A stretch of 26,338 nt of DNA, taken from positions 1 to 26,338 of IMG/VR virus record IMGVR_UViG_3300021976_000066; one strand, given 5' to 3'. The position numbers and the translations under genes are program-made. Position 1 is the stretch's first letter. Each line of letters starts with the position of its first letter. This DNA comes from a virus. The notes beneath the pieces were generated by a model. It made no database searches. It was not told the origin of the DNA and worked only from the letters and a program-made list of their open reading frames with translations. Shown here piece after piece: positions 23,210-26,338 of this stretch.

Positions 23210-24333
23210 TGCCACAACCTACCACAGGCATCTTCCTGAATCAGAGCAATCCGGCCGCGACCGGGGGCGATCAGACTGTCATCTTTCAGACAGACAATGC
23301 TCAGCCTCAGCAGTCGGTCACGGCCGTTCCCAAGCGCGCCACTCTGGACTTGTTCGGCACCGTCAAGCCAGACGGCACCACGCTGCAGATCGGGCCTGAT
23401 GGCACGCTCTTTGCAGTTGCCGGGAGCGGCGGTGGCGGCGGCGGTGGTGGCGGTGGTGGCAGCACCGGCACTACGCTTATCCGCGAAGATCTCACGAGTT
23501 TCATCGACGGCTCTACGCAGGATTTTCCGCTGAGCTTCACGCCGACCGGCGGCGTCGACATCGTCTTCTACAACGGCGTGGGGCTCTATCCCTATGATTC
23601 GAGCTACTCGATTCTCGGAAGCACACTGCATCTTAATTTTGCTCCAGTCGTGTCTCCTGTTCAGGACAGGCTCTGGATTCTGTACTCGCCCTCGTCCGGC
23701 ACCACGCCCACGCCGCCACCGCCAGACCCCACACCGCTGGCGTTCCGCGGCACGGGAAGCGGGGCGGCCACATCCGGTTCGTCGATTACCGTTCCTTGGC
23801 CGTCGGGAACAGTGGTGGGAGATTTCGTTGTCATCTTTGCAGCATCGGGCTTTACCCCATCAGCCCCAGCAGGATGGACGACAAGCTATGGAGGCACACC
23901 ATTCTTAAATTGGGGCGCCGTTGTCTGCTCGAAAGTTCTGACCAGCGGCGATATTGCGGCTGGTTCTGTCGCAGTGCCTGTGAGCGGGAGCTTCAACAAT
24001 ACATATGAAATAGTGGCATTCATCGGACCTACAAACGGTATCCGCGAAGCGGATGGACTCAATGATTCTGGGAGTACCTCAGCTATAACCACATCGAGTG
24101 CCGTGACAGCGGGCGATTTCGCTATCTATTTTGGTTCAGCTAGAAGCGACGCTACTAACGTCTGCACGGTAGATCGCGGGGTGTTGCAACAGCAAGCCAG
24201 CGACGGAAGCATTGGATCAAGCTGTCTCTACACTGAATCGATTGCATCGTCCGGCACAGTGATGACAGCTAATTTCAACTACAGCGACGGCTCTATCGCT
24301 TCTCAGCAGGCGATTGTCATCGTTAAGCCGTAA
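23209..24333 (+). CDS. Tail fibre or adhesin-like protein
   Basis: This 374-residue protein follows the gpJ-like gene and is probably a minor tail or receptor-binding protein. Residues 1-70 would attach to the tail (FLNQSNPAATGGDQTVIFQ, TLDLFGTVKPDG). Residues 74-84 are eleven glycines, forming a flexible hinge. A beta domain follows (LTSFIDGSTQDFPLSFTPTGG, FYNGVGL, LWILYSPSSG), then a Pro-rich linker (TPTPPPPDPTP). The C-terminal domain (about 178-374) has SGFTPSAPAGWTTSYGG and repeated Ser/Thr/Gly-rich strands, typical of surface adhesin modules. No chaperone or endosialidase-type motif was seen. Confidence 0.75.
   Translation: MPQPTTGIFLNQSNPAATGGDQTVIFQTDNAQPQQSVTAVPKRATLDLFGTVKPDGTTLQIGPDGTLFAVAGSGGGGGGGGGGGSTGTTLIREDLTSFIDGSTQDFPLSFTPTGGVDIVFYNGVGLYPYDSSYSILGSTLHLNFAPVVSPVQDRLWILYSPSSGTTPTPPPPDPTPLAFRGTGSGAATSGSSITVPWPSGTVVGDFVVIFAASGFTPSAPAGWTTSYGGTPFLNWGAVVCSKVLTSGDIAAGSVAVPVSGSFNNTYEIVAFIGPTNGIREADGLNDSGSTSAITTSSAVTAGDFAIYFGSARSDATNVCTVDRGVLQQQASDGSIGSSCLYTESIASSGTVMTANFNYSDGSIASQQAIVIVKP
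23428..23460 (+). repeat. GGN codon run encoding eleven glycines
   Basis: Eleven successive GGC/GGT codons form a short, imperfect triplet repeat in the fibre gene. Changes in copy number would keep the frame and alter only hinge length. Confidence 0.85.
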
Positions 24334-24381
24334 CGGTCAAACTACAAACCTTCCCACCTAAAAAGAAAGCCTGATTCACAT

Positions 24382-26338
24382 ATGAAAAAGCTGCTCACGC
24401 TGCTCGCGCTGTGCTGCGCGCCGATGTCGTGTGTCCGGGCCCTTGCGCAATCAACTCCCTGGAGTTCCATCCTTTCAGCCCCTACAGGCTCAGGGGCGAA
24501 TACTGGCCTGGCAATAGACTGGTCACAGACCGGGCTTAACTCACAGGGCGGCATTCCCACCACACGCACGCAATGCGGCTCGACCATCGCCGCTACAGGC
24601 TCAGATCAGAGTAGCGCCATTAACTCGGCGCTTTCTGGCTGTGGGTCTGGGCACTTTGTGCAGCTGGCGGCCGGTACTTACACCATCAATTCGAGCATCA
24701 GTATCCCGTCCAATGTCACTTTGAGGGGCACGGGCGCTGATCAAACTAAGCTGAGTGTTCACGGGTCATCCGCGGGCGCGATCAATCTGGGCTCGGGGGG
24801 TGTCTCCTATACGGGTGTGCTCAACATCACTTCTGGTGGCGGCGCAGGCTCCACATCGCTCACCCTGAGCGGAACAAGCGGCGTCTCGGTGGGCAGCTAT
24901 ATGGTTGTCAGCGAGACGAATGATTCGGCCTATGTTACCAATCTCGGCGGCGAAGGTACGGCATCCTGGGTGGATGGCTGGTCTACCAACGGAACAAGGG
25001 CACGTGGCCAGATCGTGGAAGTGAGAGGTGTCTCCGGGAATACCGTAACCATATTCCCTGCGCTCTATTCCAGCTACACCCATTCACCGACAGTAGTTCC
25101 CTTCAGCGCTACCAAGTTCGCAGGTGTAGAAGACCTGCAAATCGTAGACAACAACACCGGCTATACAAACGACATCTACATGGCCAGGTGCGCCTACTGC
25201 TGGGCCAAGGGCGTCGAGGTCAACTATACGGGCGGCGACTTTGTCGAGATATCGTGGGGCTTTGGTGACGAGGTCAGGAACAGTTACTTTTCGAATGCCT
25301 ATACGCACGCGCCAGGTACTACGGATGCTGATATATTCGTCGACTACAAGACGAGCAATTCCCAGATCGTCAATAACATATTGGAGCGCAGCCACGCGGG
25401 CATCATGCTCAACTGGGGCGCGGCTGGCAACGTCATCGCCTATAACTTCACCGAGGGCGAGTTTGACACACTTGGTTTTAACTTCGTCATCGGCGGCATC
25501 GACATGCACGGTGCCCACCCACAGTTCAACTTGATTGAGGGCAACAACGCCACGCTCTACTATCCCGATCAGGTGTGGGGATCATCGAGCAACAACACGA
25601 CCTTTCGCAACTGGTTTCGGGGCACCACGCTGATATGTAATCCGTTGACCGGACGGGCAACGGTCAACTGTACGACGGTCGGCACCCACGGCAATGCGGG
25701 TGTGAACGGCTGGTTTACCACTCAAGATTCCATTCCTGAACAGATCGCGCATCTTTCTACATACGACAACTTTGTCGGCGATATCGCTGGATCGGAGGCG
25801 CAGCAAGCTCTCTTGACCACGCACATCCCTATTGTTCACTGGACGCAAGGTACGACAGCCACCCGCGCCGGTTTCTCCCAGACCAACTGGAACATGACCT
25901 TCGGTTATGGCGAAAGCAACGACGATGGCACGGGAACCTCATCTACTTCGGGCTGCTCTAATGCTTCGACCGGCCCATGTCATGGTGTGCTTCCCTATAA
26001 CACAGCCACGATCTACAAGACGTACACGCATTCAAACTCGACGACGAACTGCATCCTGGGCGGCACCTCCGGCACTTGTTCGGCTTCCCTGCCCGCATCC
26101 TTCTACCTGTCCGCGAAGCCTTCATGGTGGACTTCGGCTGTGGCCTGGCCTGCAATCGGGCCTGATGTTTCGGGCGGTGATGGGCCGGGCGGCCACACCT
26201 CGCTCGCCACAGCGAATCCAGCCACGTATTGCTTCACGCATTTTATGAGCGGTTCAGAAGGCGGCGCGGCCGGTCCTTATAAGTTCAATGCAAACACCTG
26301 TTATCCGGATTCAGCCCAACCAGCGCCACCACCACCGG
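24382..26338 (+). CDS. Secreted beta-helix (pectate-lyase-like) protein, cut by window end
   Basis: The frame opens at the ATG at 24382 and has no stop through 26338, giving at least 652 residues; the 3' end is outside the window. Residues 1-23 form a Sec signal peptide: KK, a Leu/Ala core, then RALAQ as the likely cleavage site. No lipobox is present. The mature part begins with a pectate-lyase-superfamily pattern (SAINSALSGC, then QLAAGTYTINSSISIPSNVT and LRGTGADQTKL), and continues with repeated N/G-rich turns (NNILERSHAGIML, NVIAYNF, FNLIEGNNATLYY) of a right-handed beta-helix. It may bind or cut polysaccharide. It starts 48 bases after the fibre gene with no terminator between. A signal peptide is unusual for a virion protein, so phage cargo or host gene are both possible. 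Confidence 0.82.
   Translation, partial: MKKLLTLLALCCAPMSCVRALAQSTPWSSILSAPTGSGANTGLAIDWSQTGLNSQGGIPTTRTQCGSTIAATGSDQSSAINSALSGCGSGHFVQLAAGTYTINSSISIPSNVTLRGTGADQTKLSVHGSSAGAINLGSGGVSYTGVLNITSGGGAGSTSLTLSGTSGVSVGSYMVVSETNDSAYVTNLGGEGTASWVDGWSTNGTRARGQIVEVRGVSGNTVTIFPALYSSYTHSPTVVPFSATKFAGVEDLQIVDNNTGYTNDIYMARCAYCWAKGVEVNYTGGDFVEISWGFGDEVRNSYFSNAYTHAPGTTDADIFVDYKTSNSQIVNNILERSHAGIMLNWGAAGNVIAYNFTEGEFDTLGFNFVIGGIDMHGAHPQFNLIEGNNATLYYPDQVWGSSSNNTTFRNWFRGTTLICNPLTGRATVNCTTVGTHGNAGVNGWFTTQDSIPEQIAHLSTYDNFVGDIAGSEAQQALLTTHIPIVHWTQGTTATRAGFSQTNWNMTFGYGESNDDGTGTSSTSGCSNASTGPCHGVLPYNTATIYKTYTHSNSTTNCILGGTSGTCSASLPASFYLSAKPSWWTSAVAWPAIGPDVSGGDGPGGHTSLATANPATYCFTHFMSGSEGGAAGPYKFNANTCYPDSAQPAPPPP

Larger units (their letters stand above)
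305..26338 (+). mobile_element. Phage or prophage structural region (siphovirus type, HK97-like head)
   Basis: The ordered series small terminase, large terminase, portal, protease, capsid, connectors, tail tube, chaperone pair, tape measure, tail tip and fibre is seen directly and is the standard late operon of HK97/lambda-like siphophages. No tail sheath or contractile baseplate gene is present, so the tail should be long and non-contractile. No integrase, attachment site, lysis or replication gene lies in the window, so the element continues outside it and its borders cannot be placed. The last gene could be phage cargo or the start of host DNA. Confidence 0.9.

Noticed and set aside
24766-25518. 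Two minus-strand frames opposite the beta-helix gene
   Set aside because: The forward strand has one continuous open frame with a signal peptide and beta-helix pattern; the reverse frames are shadows.
1-26338. CRISPR array, tRNA, rRNA, transposase or integrase
   Set aside because: I read for repeat-spacer patterns, cloverleaf-type stretches and transposase motifs and saw none; short tRNA genes cannot be fully excluded by eye.

Overview
The window is the structural half of a long-tailed, non-contractile (siphovirus-type) dsDNA phage or prophage of the HK97/lambda kind. The gene order is terminase, portal, protease, capsid, connectors, tail tube, frameshifted chaperone, tape measure, tail tip and fibre. 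Integrase, lysis and replication genes are not present, so free phage and prophage cannot be told apart, although two antisense regulated cassettes favour a temperate phage. The host is uncertain. The base composition is moderately GC-rich, and the last gene is a secreted beta-helix protein of a style I associate with soil bacteria, perhaps Acidobacteriota. That host guess is weak.

Layout. 23-235 (minus) is a small unknown gene. 305-6100 is the packaging and head module: P27-type small terminase, large terminase with an N-terminal Cys cluster, HK97 portal, HK97 protease with a long C-terminal extension, and an HK97-fold capsid protein that keeps the residues needed for covalent cross-linking. 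A hairpin terminator follows the capsid gene. 6162-10874 is an accessory island inserted between the capsid gene and the connector genes. It holds two clear and two probable glycosyltransferases, an FkbM-type methyltransferase and three small unknown genes, nearly all joined by 4-base ATGA or TGATG overlaps. An antisense two-gene cassette (8821-9221) splits the island. Its second gene is a 44-residue zinc-ribbon protein, and its promoter carries a perfect palindrome between the -35 and -10 elements.

10855-12714 holds the connector and tail-completion genes, followed by a strong terminator (12742-12770). 12792-13971 holds the tail tube and the gpG/gpT-type chaperone pair, joined by a GGGTTTC -1 slippery site. 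An antisense XRE-family repressor (13978-14463) follows. Its predicted transcript would start at the A of its own ATG, and operator-like inverted repeats overlap the promoter. 14517-24333 holds the tape measure, a distal tail protein, a DUF2163-like hub protein, an NlpC/P60-like peptidase, a gpJ-like tail tip protein with inserted beta domains, and a fibre or adhesin with a glycine hinge. From 24382 to the window end there is an unfinished reading frame for a Sec-secreted, pectate-lyase-like beta-helix protein.

How it fits together. The forward genes build a virion. The inserted items (sugar island, antisense zinc-ribbon cassette, antisense repressor, secreted beta-helix protein) are accessory and look like cargo that could act on the virion surface, on the host envelope, or during lysogeny. 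The island with its embedded, separately controlled antisense cassette is the most unusual part of the window.
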